Assembly (NCBI RefSeq): GCF_014192155.1
Contig: NZ_JACHXO010000011.1
Location: 94,955 to 158,954 of the forward strand
Direction: 5' to 3'
Source of the DNA: Roseateles terrae
GTDB taxonomy: Bacteria; Pseudomonadota; Gammaproteobacteria; Burkholderiales; Burkholderiaceae_C
DNA: 64,000 nt
The notes beneath the pieces are model-generated. The model was not told the DNA's origin and searched no databases. It saw only the letters and a program-made list of their open reading frames with translations. A program made the translations under genes and the position numbers. Every line of letters begins with the position of its first letter. Position 1 is the stretch's first letter. Shown here piece after piece: positions 37,487 through 46,578 of the stretch.

Positions 37487-38977
37487 ATGGACAAGATCAT
37501 CGTCATGCATCGCGGCGCGCTGCGCGGCAAGTACCGCAGTGAAGGGCTCGCCCGCATCGAAGCAGCATTGAAACAACTGGTGGCGGCGGATGCCCGGCGA
37601 GGGCTGGAGACGCAGCTGCTGCCCATCGACATGACCATGCCGATGAAGGCCCTCGGGCTCGGGCCGGTGCAAGGGCTGCCGGATGCGCGCGCCCTCAAGC
37701 AGGTGGTGGATGCGGTGGTGAAGGCGCGTGCGCCGCACTACGTGGTGCTGCTGGGCGGCCCGGATGTGCTGCCGATGGTGCCGCTGCGCAACCCGGCCCA
37801 CGGCGGCGAGCTGGGCGACAGCGACCCGGTGGTGCCCAGCGATCTCCCCTACGCCTGCGACACGGCCTTCAGCACCGATCCCAACCGCTTTCTGGGACCG
37901 ACCCGGGTGGTCGGCCGCCTGCCGGACCTGCCGGGCGCCAGCAAGCCCGATCTGCTGCTACAGCTGATCCGTGCCTCGGCCCGTCACAAGTCGCTGCCTC
38001 GGGAGGATTACCTGACCAGCTTCGGCCTCTCGGCCGACGTCTGGCAGGCCTCGACCCGGCTCAGCCTGACCAACACCTTCGGCCATGCCGATCAGCTGCA
38101 CCTCTCGCCGCCGGAGGGTCCGCGCTGGACCAAGGCCGATCTGGCGCCGCGCATGCATTTCATCAACTGCCACGGGCAGAAGGACATGCCGGAGTTCTAC
38201 GGGCAGCAGGGCGATGACTATCCGGTGTCGCACCGGTCCGCCCTGATTCGCGACCGCATCACCGCGGGCACCGTCATCGCCGCGGAATGCTGCTATGGGG
38301 CGCAGCTCTTCGATCCCGCGCTGGCGGAAGGTCAATGGCCCATCGCGCTGCGATATCTCGGCGACGGTGCCTGCGCCTACCTCGGCAGCACCACCATCGC
38401 CTACGGTCCCAGCGAGGGCAATGGCTCGGCGGACCTGCTGTGCCAGTATTTCCTGCAGCGCGTACTGGCCGGCTCGTCCACCGGCCGGGCGCTGCTGGAG
38501 GCGCGGCAGAAATTTGCGGGCGAGCGCACCCATCTGGACCCGATGGACCTGAAGACCCTGGGCCAGTTCTACCTCCTGGGAGATCCCTGCCTCCAGCCAG
38601 TGACCTTCGCCGCGCATGCGCTCACCCGCACCAAAGCCTTCCGCAAGGCCTTCGCCGGCGTGCAGGACCGCGGCGTCCGCGGCCTTCGTCGCGAAAAGCT
38701 GGAGCGGGACGGCCGCTACCTGGCACGCGCCTTGCCCCCACTGAAGTCCAGCGATCTGCCGCCGTCCTCGGCGGTGCAGGCGGCCATCGAGCCCATGCTG
38801 AAGGAGTCCGGTTTGTCGCCGGCCACCTGCAGCCGGGTGAGTTACAGGGTCGTCGGCGCGCCCGGACAGCGGCGGATCCATGTGTTCAAAGGATGGAACG
38901 CGGCGCGCCTGCTGGCGCTGGTCGTGACCGAGCAGGACGGCACGCTCCTGCATGTCAGGCGCATGCATGCACGCTGA
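37487..38977 (+). CDS. Caspase/gingipain-fold (clan CD, C25-like) cysteine protease
   Basis: A 496-residue protein without a signal peptide. The start follows AGGGAGAGG. It contains the clan CD dyad: MHFINCHGQKDMPEFYG (catalytic-His position, His229, in HG) and VIAAECCYGAQLF (two adjacent cysteines, Cys268/269), about 38 residues apart. LGGPDVLPMVP and a later LGDPCLQP fit a C25-like fold. Gingipains are secreted, but this one appears cytoplasmic, like caspase-type effectors of conflict systems. It is divergent from a MoxR-vWA operon and overlaps a small downstream gene. Confidence 0.72.
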   Translation: MDKIIVMHRGALRGKYRSEGLARIEAALKQLVAADARRGLETQLLPIDMTMPMKALGLGPVQGLPDARALKQVVDAVVKARAPHYVVLLGGPDVLPMVPLRNPAHGGELGDSDPVVPSDLPYACDTAFSTDPNRFLGPTRVVGRLPDLPGASKPDLLLQLIRASARHKSLPREDYLTSFGLSADVWQASTRLSLTNTFGHADQLHLSPPEGPRWTKADLAPRMHFINCHGQKDMPEFYGQQGDDYPVSHRSALIRDRITAGTVIAAECCYGAQLFDPALAEGQWPIALRYLGDGACAYLGSTTIAYGPSEGNGSADLLCQYFLQRVLAGSSTGRALLEARQKFAGERTHLDPMDLKTLGQFYLLGDPCLQPVTFAAHALTRTKAFRKAFAGVQDRGVRGLRREKLERDGRYLARALPPLKSSDLPPSSAVQAAIEPMLKESGLSPATCSRVSYRVVGAPGQRRIHVFKGWNAARLLALVVTEQDGTLLHVRRMHAR

Positions 38978-39245
38978 GTTTCCTCCGAACGCGGACGGTC
39001 CCACCTGCTTGTCGGGGCGGCTCGTCCGTGAGGTGATTGACCATGGCAGCAAAAGCGAAAGGCTGGCGCTGCAACTGGTTCTCGAGGACGGGCGGCGGAT
39101 GCTGCTGCGCCGACAAGGCGCGCATCCCATCCGCGACCCGGTCCTGGAGGCTTTGGAGGGACAGGTCTTGCAGGTGACGGGTGAGCAGCGGGAGGGCTAC
39201 TTTCTGGTGCGGCACCTGACGCCGTTGCATGACCAAAATCAATAA
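38952..39245 (+). CDS. Small protein overlapping the caspase-fold gene
   Basis: A 97-residue soluble protein, or 92 from the second ATG at 38967. It is predicted mostly beta (LSGRLVREVIDHGSKSERLA, RRMLLRRQGAHPI, LVRHLTPLHDQNQ). It starts 26 nt inside the protease gene, so translation is coupled. No family recognised. An inhibitor, adaptor or substrate of the protease is a reasonable guess from position only. Confidence 0.6.
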   Translation: MSGACMHAEFPPNADGPTCLSGRLVREVIDHGSKSERLALQLVLEDGRRMLLRRQGAHPIRDPVLEALEGQVLQVTGEQREGYFLVRHLTPLHDQNQ

Positions 39246-39398
39246 GCGTGCGCGTGAAGCCCGTGCGGCAGGGTCGGTTAACCGAGACGACTTGCTGCGA
39301 CAGGGGGGAACGACGTACAAGACTGAGCATCGACCCAGGTTCTTTGGATTCCCCGACGGAATCCCTGCAACAGCAACTCAACGAACAGGAGAATAAGC

Positions 39399-39701
39399 AT
39401 GGCCAAGAATCCTTCCGACCGTCTGCTGGCGGATCTGAACCAGGTAGTGTCGGACGCGGAATCGCTGCTGCGTGCCACGTCGGACCAGACCAGCGCCACG
39501 GCATCGGAACTGCGTGCCCGGGTGCAGGCCACGCTGGACCGTGCCAAGGGCAGCCTGGGAGATTTCCAGTCGGCCGCCATCGACCGCGCCAAGGCCGCGG
39601 GCAAGGCCACCGATGAATATGTGCACACCAACCCGTGGGAATCGATCGGTGTTGCCGCCGGTGTCGGCCTCCTGCTGGGCCTTCTTATCTCACGCCGCTG
39701 A
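39399..39701 (+). CDS. yqjD: YqjD/ElaB-like membrane-anchored protein (DUF883)
   Basis: A 100-residue protein. A helical, charged N-terminal region (DRLLADLNQVVSDAESLLRA) precedes the family signature YVHTNPWESIGVAAGVGLLL and a C-terminal membrane helix ending in RR. In Escherichia coli YqjD/ElaB bind ribosomes at the inner membrane in stationary phase. AGGAGAATAAGC precedes the ATG. The yqjE- and yqjK-like genes that usually follow are 2.4 kb further on, beyond a convergent EAL gene whose 3' end overlaps this one by 12 nt. Confidence 0.88.
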   Translation: MAKNPSDRLLADLNQVVSDAESLLRATSDQTSATASELRARVQATLDRAKGSLGDFQSAAIDRAKAAGKATDEYVHTNPWESIGVAAGVGLLLGLLISRR

Positions 39702-41945
39702 AGTATTGGGGCGGTTGCGGAGCCAGTCTTCGAGCTGGTCGGCGGGCATGGGGCGGGCGAAGAGCCAGCCTTGACCCTCGTGGCAGCCCAGCGCCAGCAG
39801 GTGCTGGCGCTGCTCTTCGGTTTCGATGCCTTCGGCGACGACACGCATGCCAAGGCTGCAGCCGAGGTTGACCACCAGTTGCGCAATCGTCGCGCCAGCC
39901 GCGCTGCTCTGCGCTTCATGCACAAAGGCGCGGTCGATCTTCAGGCGCTCGACATCCAATCGGCGCAGCTGGCTCAGGGATGAGAAGCCGGTGCCGAAAT
40001 CATCGATCGCCACGGTTGCGCCGGTGCTGCGGATTTCCGCCAGCACGCGCAGCACCGTGGAAATCTCCTCCATCGCCATCGACTCCGTGATCTCCAGCTC
40101 CAGGGCGGCTCCGGGAATCTCGGCATCGGTCAATGCACGGCGAATCGAATCAATGAAACCCGGATGGCGGAACTGCGCCAGCGAAATGTTCACCGCAATC
40201 CGGAAGTCGTGGAAGCCATTGCGCCGCAGCTGCGCAATCTGGAAACACGCGGTCCGCAGCACAAATTCGCCGATCGGCACAATCAGGCCGGATTGCTCCG
40301 CCAGCGGAATGAACTGGTCCGGCGGCACAAATTGACCGTCCGACGTGCGCCAGCGCAGCAAGGCCTCGGCGCCAATCACCTGCTGGGTGGCCAGCGCCAC
40401 CTGCGGTTGATAGACCACAAACAGCCGCCGCTCTTCAAAGCTGGCCCGCAGGCCCTTGAGCAGCTTGAAACGCTCGCGCGCATCAATGCCCATCTCGGCA
40501 CGGAAGTATTGCGACGCACCGCGGTTGATGGCCTTGGCCCGCTTGAGCGCAATCTGCGCATCCAGCAGCAGCTCCGACCCCAGCGCCCGTGACTCGGCCA
40601 GTCGCACCAGGCCGGTGGTGGCACTCAGCTGCAGCCGCTCGCCAGACACAGTGAACGGGTCGTTGAAGAGCTCGGCAATGCGGTCGCCATTGACCACCTC
40701 TTCCGGGCCCAGCAGACCGAAGGCATTGGACGAAATCCGCGCCATGGCCGTGTTGTGGCCCAGCTGCTCCGCCATGCGCAGCGTGACCGCCTGCAGCACC
40801 AGGTCACCAAAGCGATGGCCGAAGGCGTCGTTGATGTCGGCAAAGTCGTCCAGGTCGATCAGCGCCAGCGTGATGCCGTCGGGCGACTTGAGGTTCTGTT
40901 CCAGCACCTCGATGAAACGGGTGCGGTTGGGCAGCTGCAGGAGCGGGTCGTTGTAGGCCTGATCCGAGAGCTGGTTGTAGAGCACCACATTCTCAAAACC
41001 CGCCGCAATGTTGGCGCTGAAGGCGCGCATCATCGCCAGATCCAGCTCGCCCAGCGGGCGCGGCACTTCCAGCAGCACCACCATGGCCCGCCCATTGGGC
41101 AGGCCAAAGTACATCAGGACGCAGCCGTCGTCATTGAAATGGTCGGCGAGTGTGAAGCAGCGGCTCAGCAGTTCCCGCACCCGCGGCACCGGTACATGAC
41201 GCAGCGGGCGGGTCACCAGCGCGCTGTACTGCCCGGCAGCCGCGATCACCCGGGCTTCGCCGCTGGGGTCGTTCTCGCTCTGCAGGCAGACCAGCCCGTC
41301 CGGCAGCGTGCCCAGCAGCGCGCTCAGCAGGGTGATCACCCCTTCGGCAAAGCCCTGCATGCCGCGCAGCCGGCCCAGCTCGGCGCTGGCCTCGACAATC
41401 ATCTCCATGCCTTCCCGGCTGGCTTCGAGCGCGCGGATCTGCCGATAGGAGCGGATGGCCGCCGTCAGCACGGTGTAGAGACGGGTCCGGGTCAGCTCCG
41501 ACTTGGTCTTGTAATCGTTGATGTCATAAGCCTGGATCGTTTCGATCTCCGGCGCATACCCCGGCTGCCCGGTGCGCAGCACGATGCGCACGGCCTGGAG
41601 CTGGAGTTCATCCCGGATGTAGCGCACCAGCTGCAAACCGGCGTCGTCCGACTCCATCACCACGTCCAGCAGCACCACCGCGATGTCCTGCTCGCGGGAG
41701 AGCAGGCGTTCGGCTTCCTGGGCGGAGCGGGCATGGAGGAAGGTCAAGGGCTGGCCCTCGACCATCAGGCCCTGCATGGCGAGTTCCGTGGCCTTGTGGA
41801 CGTCGGTGTCGTCGTCCACGATCAGCACCCGCCACGGGCGCGCCGTCGGCGGGATCTCGCGGGCGGTCTCGGGGTCGTCCAGAAACTGCATCACGTCGTC
41901 GTCCTCGACAACGGCAGAGTTCGACGAATGCTGGCGATCAGACAT
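39690..41945 (-). CDS. Response regulator with degenerate GGDEF and EAL (c-di-GMP phosphodiesterase) domains
   Basis: A 751-residue cytoplasmic protein from the ATG at 41945. It has an N-terminal receiver domain (VLIVDDDTDVHKAT, acceptor in VVLLDVVMES), a middle sensor region of DUF3369 type, and a GGDEF-like domain whose active motif is replaced (ISSNAFGLLG). The EAL domain has the expected catalytic residues (GAEALLRW, ITESMAMEE, IDDFGTGFSSL, KIDRAFV, EGIETEEQ). It probably hydrolyses c-di-GMP on phosphorylation by an unlinked kinase. It overlaps yqjD by 12 nt tail to tail. Confidence 0.9.
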   Translation of the reverse strand: MSDRQHSSNSAVVEDDDVMQFLDDPETAREIPPTARPWRVLIVDDDTDVHKATELAMQGLMVEGQPLTFLHARSAQEAERLLSREQDIAVVLLDVVMESDDAGLQLVRYIRDELQLQAVRIVLRTGQPGYAPEIETIQAYDINDYKTKSELTRTRLYTVLTAAIRSYRQIRALEASREGMEMIVEASAELGRLRGMQGFAEGVITLLSALLGTLPDGLVCLQSENDPSGEARVIAAAGQYSALVTRPLRHVPVPRVRELLSRCFTLADHFNDDGCVLMYFGLPNGRAMVVLLEVPRPLGELDLAMMRAFSANIAAGFENVVLYNQLSDQAYNDPLLQLPNRTRFIEVLEQNLKSPDGITLALIDLDDFADINDAFGHRFGDLVLQAVTLRMAEQLGHNTAMARISSNAFGLLGPEEVVNGDRIAELFNDPFTVSGERLQLSATTGLVRLAESRALGSELLLDAQIALKRAKAINRGASQYFRAEMGIDARERFKLLKGLRASFEERRLFVVYQPQVALATQQVIGAEALLRWRTSDGQFVPPDQFIPLAEQSGLIVPIGEFVLRTACFQIAQLRRNGFHDFRIAVNISLAQFRHPGFIDSIRRALTDAEIPGAALELEITESMAMEEISTVLRVLAEIRSTGATVAIDDFGTGFSSLSQLRRLDVERLKIDRAFVHEAQSSAAGATIAQLVVNLGCSLGMRVVAEGIETEEQRQHLLALGCHEGQGWLFARPMPADQLEDWLRNRPNTSAA

Positions 41946-42094
41946 TGAGAGACCTTGTCGTGACGCCTGCGCGCGGCGGCGCATGACGTTGCCTTGACTT
42001 TAGCCCAAGCCTCCCCCGCCGATGTGGCTTGTACGCCATCGTTTCCCCCGATTCAGTGGTAGGGTGACACGGTCGAGGACGAGGAGAAAGTCAC

Positions 42095-42478
42095 ATGGAG
42101 TCGCAGGAGCTCAATCTGGCCGACCGATTACGCCAGATGGCCGCCCGGGCCGTGTCCCTGGCGCGGGTGCGTCTGGAACTGGTCGGAGTGGAGCTTCAGT
42201 CCCAGTTGCTGCGGCTGTTTGCCGCGCTGACCGGGCTGCTGCTGGCGCTGTTGCTGGGGGTGGCTTCGTTGCTGATGCTGATCTTCGCCGCGCTGCTCTG
42301 GGTGCCAGACACCTGGCGGGCTCCGCTGGGCCTGGGGCTCGGCGTGGCCCTGCTGCTGGCCGCGGTGATGAGCTGGCTGTGGGCCAAGAAACAGCTGGCG
42401 GACGGTGAACCTTTTGGCGCCAGTCTGGCCGAGCTGGCCCGGGACGCCCGGGCCCTGGGTGAGACGGAGGCCCGCTGA
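42095..42478 (+). CDS. yqjE: YqjE-like phage-holin-superfamily membrane protein
   Basis: A 127-residue protein. An amphipathic N terminus is followed by two close hydrophobic helices (LFAALTGLLLALLLGVASLL and LGLGVALLLAAVMSWLW) and a charged tail, as in the YqjE/holin III group. The following gene starts on its stop codon, and yqjD lies upstream on the same strand. Confidence 0.82.
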   Translation: MESQELNLADRLRQMAARAVSLARVRLELVGVELQSQLLRLFAALTGLLLALLLGVASLLMLIFAALLWVPDTWRAPLGLGLGVALLLAAVMSWLWAKKQLADGEPFGASLAELARDARALGETEAR

Positions 42479-42846
42479 TGTGGCGCGACCTTCAGCAGCG
42501 GATGAAGCTGCGGCAGCTGGAGTTGCAATTGCGTAGTGCGGAGCTGCGGGTGCAACTGGCGCAGGATGCGCGTGCGCTGGAACAGCCGCTGCAATGGGCC
42601 GACCATGCCCGTCGTGTGTGGCGGCTGATGGGCAGTCTGCCCAAAGCCTGGAAGGCGCTGGGGGCCCTGGGTGGCATGGGCGGATTGATCGGGCTGTTCC
42701 GGCTGGGCCGGATCTTCGGCAAACCCGGCCGACTGGCCCGCCTCTGGACCTGGCTGGCGGTGGCCCGCCGGGTGTGGCGATGGGTGCGGCCCAAGCCGGC
42801 ATCGGCTCCGCCGGACCCGCGCGCCACTGGGTCGGCGACCGATTGA
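42478..42846 (+). CDS. YqjK-like protein
   Basis: A 122-residue basic protein. The N-terminal 40 residues form a charged helix rich in Arg/Gln/Leu (LRQLELQLRSAELRVQLAQD). A glycine-rich hydrophobic segment (GALGGMGGLIGLFRLGRIFG) and a Trp/Arg-rich tail follow. It overlaps yqjE by one base. The position matches yqjK in the yqjD-E-K order, but sequence similarity is weak. Confidence 0.65.
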   Translation: MWRDLQQRMKLRQLELQLRSAELRVQLAQDARALEQPLQWADHARRVWRLMGSLPKAWKALGALGGMGGLIGLFRLGRIFGKPGRLARLWTWLAVARRVWRWVRPKPASAPPDPRATGSATD

Positions 42847-42881
42847 GGCGCCGAGCCTCCCACGAAACAAACCACTGAGCA

Positions 42882-42901
42882 CCCCGCCCGACAAGGCGGG
42901 G
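42882..42901. terminator. Hairpin between convergent yqjK-like and ygiQ genes
   Basis: CCCCGCC (42882-42888) pairs with GGCGGGG (42895-42901) around a 6-nt loop. It lies 36 bp after the yqjK-like stop and 10 bp from the ygiQ stop. There is no T run; it may act on both strands. Confidence 0.5.
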
Positions 42902-42910
42902 GCGACCTCG

Positions 42911-45529
42911 TCAAGGACGGCCGCGCTTGATGCCGCCGCTGCGCGCAGGCGCCGACGTGCCGCCCGAGCGAGTGCCTGCGGAGCCGCCATTGCGCTGCGC
43001 GCCACCGGCGCTGCCAGCGCCACCGGAGCGCTGAGCCGTCGCGGACGAGCCGCCCACGCGTTTGGCACCCACCGTGGTGCTGCCACCGCGCGGCGCACCG
43101 CCCGCCGCCGGACGCTTCGCCGCACCGGTTTCCCGTGGCGGCAGCCCAGTGTGCTGCGTCAGGATCTGACCGGCGCGCGGCTTGTTCGGCGCCGTCTTCT
43201 GACCCGCAGCCGTCGAATTCTTGCGGCGAGCCGACTCGTAGCCGCCGTCGGTGGCCGGCTGGAAGGTGGGTATCAGGTGATGCTTGCCATTGCCGATCAG
43301 ATCGGCCCGGCCCATCTCCTTGAGCGCCTCACGCAGCAGCGGCCAGTTGTTGGGGTCGTGATAGCGCAGGAAGGCCTTGTGCAGACGCCGACGACGCTCG
43401 CCCTTGACGATGTCCACCGCCTCGCTGTCCCGGGTCACCTTCTTCAGCGGATTCTTGCCGGAGTGGTACATGGCCGTGGCCGTGGCCATCGGGCTCGGAT
43501 AGAAGGTCTGCACCTGGTCCGCACGGAAGCCATTGCGCTTGAGCCACAGCGCGAGGTTCATCATGTCCTCGTCCGCCGTGCCCGGGTGGGCCGCAATGAA
43601 ATAGGGAATCAGATACTGCTTCTTGCCGGCGGCAGCGCTCGCCTGTTCAAACAGCTGCTTGAAGCGGTCGTAGGTGCCGATGCCCGGCTTCATCATCTTC
43701 GAGAGCGGCCCGCCTTCGGTGTGCTCCGGCGCGATCTTGAGATAACCGCCCACGTGGTGGGTGACCAACTCCTGGATGTATTCTGGCGACTCGATGGCCA
43801 GGTCGTAGCGCAGGCCCGATCCGATCAGGATCTTCTTGACCCCGCGCAGGCCACGCGCACGGCGGTAGAGCTTGATCAGCGGGCCGTGGTCGGTGTGCAG
43901 GTTGGGGCAGATGCCAGGATAGACGCAGCTCGGCTTGCGGCAGGCGGCCTCGATCTCGGGGCTCTTGCAGCCGATGTGCCACATGTTGGCCGTCGGGCCG
44001 CCCAGGTCGGAAATGATGCCGGTGAAGCCCTTGACCTTGTCGCGGATGTCCTCGATCTCTCGAATGATCGAGTCTTCGCTGCGGCTCTGGATGACGCGGC
44101 CTTCATGCTCGGTGATGGAGCAGAAGGTGCAGCCGCCAAAGCAGCCCCGCATGATGTTGACCGAGAAGCGGATCATCTCCCAGGCCGGGATCTTGGTGCT
44201 GCCGTCGTGGCCGCCTTGCTCGTCCGCATAGATCGGATGCGGGCTCCGGGCATAGGGCAGGTCGAAGACGTGGTCCATTTCCGCGGTGGTTAGCGGAATG
44301 GGCGGCGGGTTCAGCCACACGTCGCGGTCCACGCCGCTGGACGAATGCCGCTGCACCAGCGCGCGCGCATTGCCGGGGTTGGTCTCCAGGTGCAGCACCC
44401 GGTTGGCGTGGGCATACAGCACCGGGTCGCTCTTGACCTTCTCGTAGGCCGGCAGACGGATGACGGTGCGGTCCTTCGGCGTGGTCAGCGCGCGGCCGTC
44501 CTGGCCGGTGCGCGCCAGCGGCTGGCGGACGATGCGGATGGGCTTGACCTCCAGCATGCCGGCGGCCACCGCAGCCTGCGCATTCACCGATCCAGCGGAT
44601 TCAGGGGATCCAGCGGACCCGGCCGCTGCCGCTCCGGCGGATGCCTGCGCCTGCTGCTTGGAGCAGTCGGTGCCCTGGTCGGCCGCCACCTCGTCGGTGG
44701 TCATGTAGGGGTTGATCAGCGCCTCGACCTTGCCGGGCGCATCCACCTCGGTGGAGTCGATCTCGAACCAGCCGTCCAGCGCCGGATCATCCGGACGCCG
44801 CATGAAGGCGGTGCCGCGCACATCGGTGATCGACTCGATGGGCTTCTTCTGCGCCAGGCGATGCGCGATCTCGATGATGGCCCGCTCGGCATTGCCATAC
44901 ACCAGCAGGTCCGCCTTCGAGTCCACCAAAATGCTGCGGCGGACCTTGTCCTGCCAGTAGTCGTAGTGGGCGATGCGCCGCAGCGACGCCTCGATGCCGC
45001 CGATGATCACCGGCACATCCTTGTAGGCTTCCTTGCAGCGCTGGGTGTAGACCAGCGTGGCCCGGTCCGGCCGCTTGCCGGCCTCACCGCCCGGGGTGTA
45101 GGCGTCGTCCGAGCGGATTTTGCGATCAGCCGTGTAGTGGTTGATCATCGAATCCATGTTGCCGGCCGCCACGCCAAAGAACAGATTCGGTTTGCCCAGC
45201 GCGCGGAACGGGTCTGGCGACTGCCAGTCCGGCTGCGCAATGATGCCCACCCGGAAGCCCTGCGCCTCCAGCGTCCGCCCGATCACCGCCATGCCGAAAC
45301 TCGGATGGTCCACATAGGCGTCGCCGCTGACGATGATGATGTCGCAGCTGTCCCACCCCAGTTGGGTCATTTCCTCGCGCGACATCGGCAGGAACGGTGC
45401 GGGGCCAAAGCGCTTGGCCCAGAACGGCCGGTAGGCGGTCAGGGCTTTCTGCACCGCCTTCTGAACAGGCTTCTGTGCAGGGGGCTGGTCAGACTTCGGG
45501 GCGGAGGAGGGGGGCAGGATGGCGGACAC
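42911..45529 (-). CDS. ygiQ: YgiQ-family radical SAM protein
   Basis: An 872-residue protein from a GTG at 45529. The N terminus ([20 protein letters not shown]) and [19 protein letters not shown] are typical of YgiQ. The radical-SAM cluster motif CFGGCTFC has cysteines at residues 463, 467 and 470, followed by [12 protein letters not shown]. The C-terminal 100 residues are a low-complexity Gly/Ser/Ala/Arg tail with RSGG repeats, probably disordered and possibly RNA-binding. The reaction is unknown. It stands alone between convergent and divergent neighbours. Confidence 0.92.
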   Translation of the reverse strand: MSAILPPSSAPKSDQPPAQKPVQKAVQKALTAYRPFWAKRFGPAPFLPMSREEMTQLGWDSCDIIIVSGDAYVDHPSFGMAVIGRTLEAQGFRVGIIAQPDWQSPDPFRALGKPNLFFGVAAGNMDSMINHYTADRKIRSDDAYTPGGEAGKRPDRATLVYTQRCKEAYKDVPVIIGGIEASLRRIAHYDYWQDKVRRSILVDSKADLLVYGNAERAIIEIAHRLAQKKPIESITDVRGTAFMRRPDDPALDGWFEIDSTEVDAPGKVEALINPYMTTDEVAADQGTDCSKQQAQASAGAAAAGSAGSPESAGSVNAQAAVAAGMLEVKPIRIVRQPLARTGQDGRALTTPKDRTVIRLPAYEKVKSDPVLYAHANRVLHLETNPGNARALVQRHSSSGVDRDVWLNPPPIPLTTAEMDHVFDLPYARSPHPIYADEQGGHDGSTKIPAWEMIRFSVNIMRGCFGGCTFCSITEHEGRVIQSRSEDSIIREIEDIRDKVKGFTGIISDLGGPTANMWHIGCKSPEIEAACRKPSCVYPGICPNLHTDHGPLIKLYRRARGLRGVKKILIGSGLRYDLAIESPEYIQELVTHHVGGYLKIAPEHTEGGPLSKMMKPGIGTYDRFKQLFEQASAAAGKKQYLIPYFIAAHPGTADEDMMNLALWLKRNGFRADQVQTFYPSPMATATAMYHSGKNPLKKVTRDSEAVDIVKGERRRRLHKAFLRYHDPNNWPLLREALKEMGRADLIGNGKHHLIPTFQPATDGGYESARRKNSTAAGQKTAPNKPRAGQILTQHTGLPPRETGAAKRPAAGGAPRGGSTTVGAKRVGGSSATAQRSGGAGSAGGAQRNGGSAGTRSGGTSAPARSGGIKRGRP

Positions 45530-45658
45530 GGCGGCGGCTCGGCGGGGGTAACCTTCTATTGTCGCCGCTCCCTGGGTTTTCCCCCAGCGGAGACCTCACA
45601 AATCCGGGGCTTTCCGCGGGGAATCCACGCGGATTCAAGGGGAGGAAGCCGCGAGGCG

Positions 45659-46393
45659 TCAGCCGGGTTTCGTTGAGGGTTCTTCGGGGGCGCCGGTGGG
45701 GCGGCTGGCCTCACAAACCGGCTGCCGGCCCAGCGTGTGGCGTTCGGCGTCGGTCAGCGGCGGGAAGCGGTTCGGCACCGGCACCGCCAGGCTGGAGAGG
45801 TAATGCTCCAGCTGCGCCTGGCCCACCTCGATCAGGTCGAAGGATTCCGGGTCCAGCATCCAGTGATGCAGCAGTCCGCCCACCATCGCCATCAGGCCGA
45901 TGGCCGCGCGCTGGGTGTCCAGGCCGGCCGGCAGCTGGCCCAGGGCGATGGCGCGCTCGAAGGCGACCCGGTTGTGCAGGGTCCAGTCCCGGTGGGCCAC
46001 CACCTTGCGGTCGAGGATGCTCGTCATCTCCCCGACGAATTCCACCCGTAGATTCGCGATCTCGAAAGCGCGCCGGGTCCGGGCATTGTTCACGGTGCAG
46101 TGAAAAACGTTCAGCAGACCCAGGCGGAGGTCTTCGAGCGGACGGTCCGGAGACGACGAGGTGGCGGCTTCGATGCCTTCCTCCAGCGGCATGGTGGCGC
46201 GCTGCATCATGGCGTCAAACAGCTGGACCTTGTCCTCGAAGTGCCAGTAGACAGCACCCCGCGTCACTCCGGCCGCTTGCGCAATGTCCTGCAGCGAGGT
46301 GCGAGAAACGCCCCGCTCATGGAACAGCTGTTCAGCTGCGTCCAGCAGGCGGGTGCGGGTCTCCTGAGCTTCTTGTTTGGTTCGGCGGGCCAT
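45659..46393 (-). CDS. TetR-family repressor of the adjoining RND efflux operon (AcrR/TtgR type)
   Basis: A 244-residue regulator. The N-terminal DNA-binding domain (LFHERGVSRTSLQDIAQAAG, then TRGAVYWHFEDKVQLF) is the AcrR/TtgR subgroup form with the recognition helix GAVYWHF. The C-terminal helical domain binds drugs or solvents in relatives. The start at 46393 is 22 bp from a near-perfect AcrR-type operator shared with the divergent efflux operon, so it should repress both itself and the pump until a ligand binds. Confidence 0.9.
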   Translation of the reverse strand: MARRTKQEAQETRTRLLDAAEQLFHERGVSRTSLQDIAQAAGVTRGAVYWHFEDKVQLFDAMMQRATMPLEEGIEAATSSSPDRPLEDLRLGLLNVFHCTVNNARTRRAFEIANLRVEFVGEMTSILDRKVVAHRDWTLHNRVAFERAIALGQLPAGLDTQRAAIGLMAMVGGLLHHWMLDPESFDLIEVGQAQLEHYLSSLAVPVPNRFPPLTDAERHTLGRQPVCEASRPTGAPEEPSTKPG

Positions 46394-46415
46394 GTCCGGC
46401 ATTGTAGAGGGGTAA

Positions 46416-46444
46416 ACATACATGCGCGAATGTATGTATATACT
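46416..46444 (+). promoter_or_regulatory. AcrR/TtgR-type operator and -10 of the efflux promoter
   Basis: Perfect 8-bp half-sites ACATACAT (46416-46423) and ATGTATGT (46430-46437) are separated by 6 bp, essentially the operator of E. coli acrAB as I recall it. It is followed at once by a consensus -10 TATACT (46439-46444), so the operator covers the -35 to -10 spacer of the efflux promoter. Confidence 0.88.
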
Positions 46445-46578
46445 CCGGCCCGTTCTGTAGACGAGCTGGCCGCCGAACGCCTTGCGGAAGGATCGACCTT
46501 TGCCCATGATGCGCCGACGCTGAATCGCTACGTAAAAACACCAACAAGCCACCCCTGATTCACAAGAGGAAACCCATC

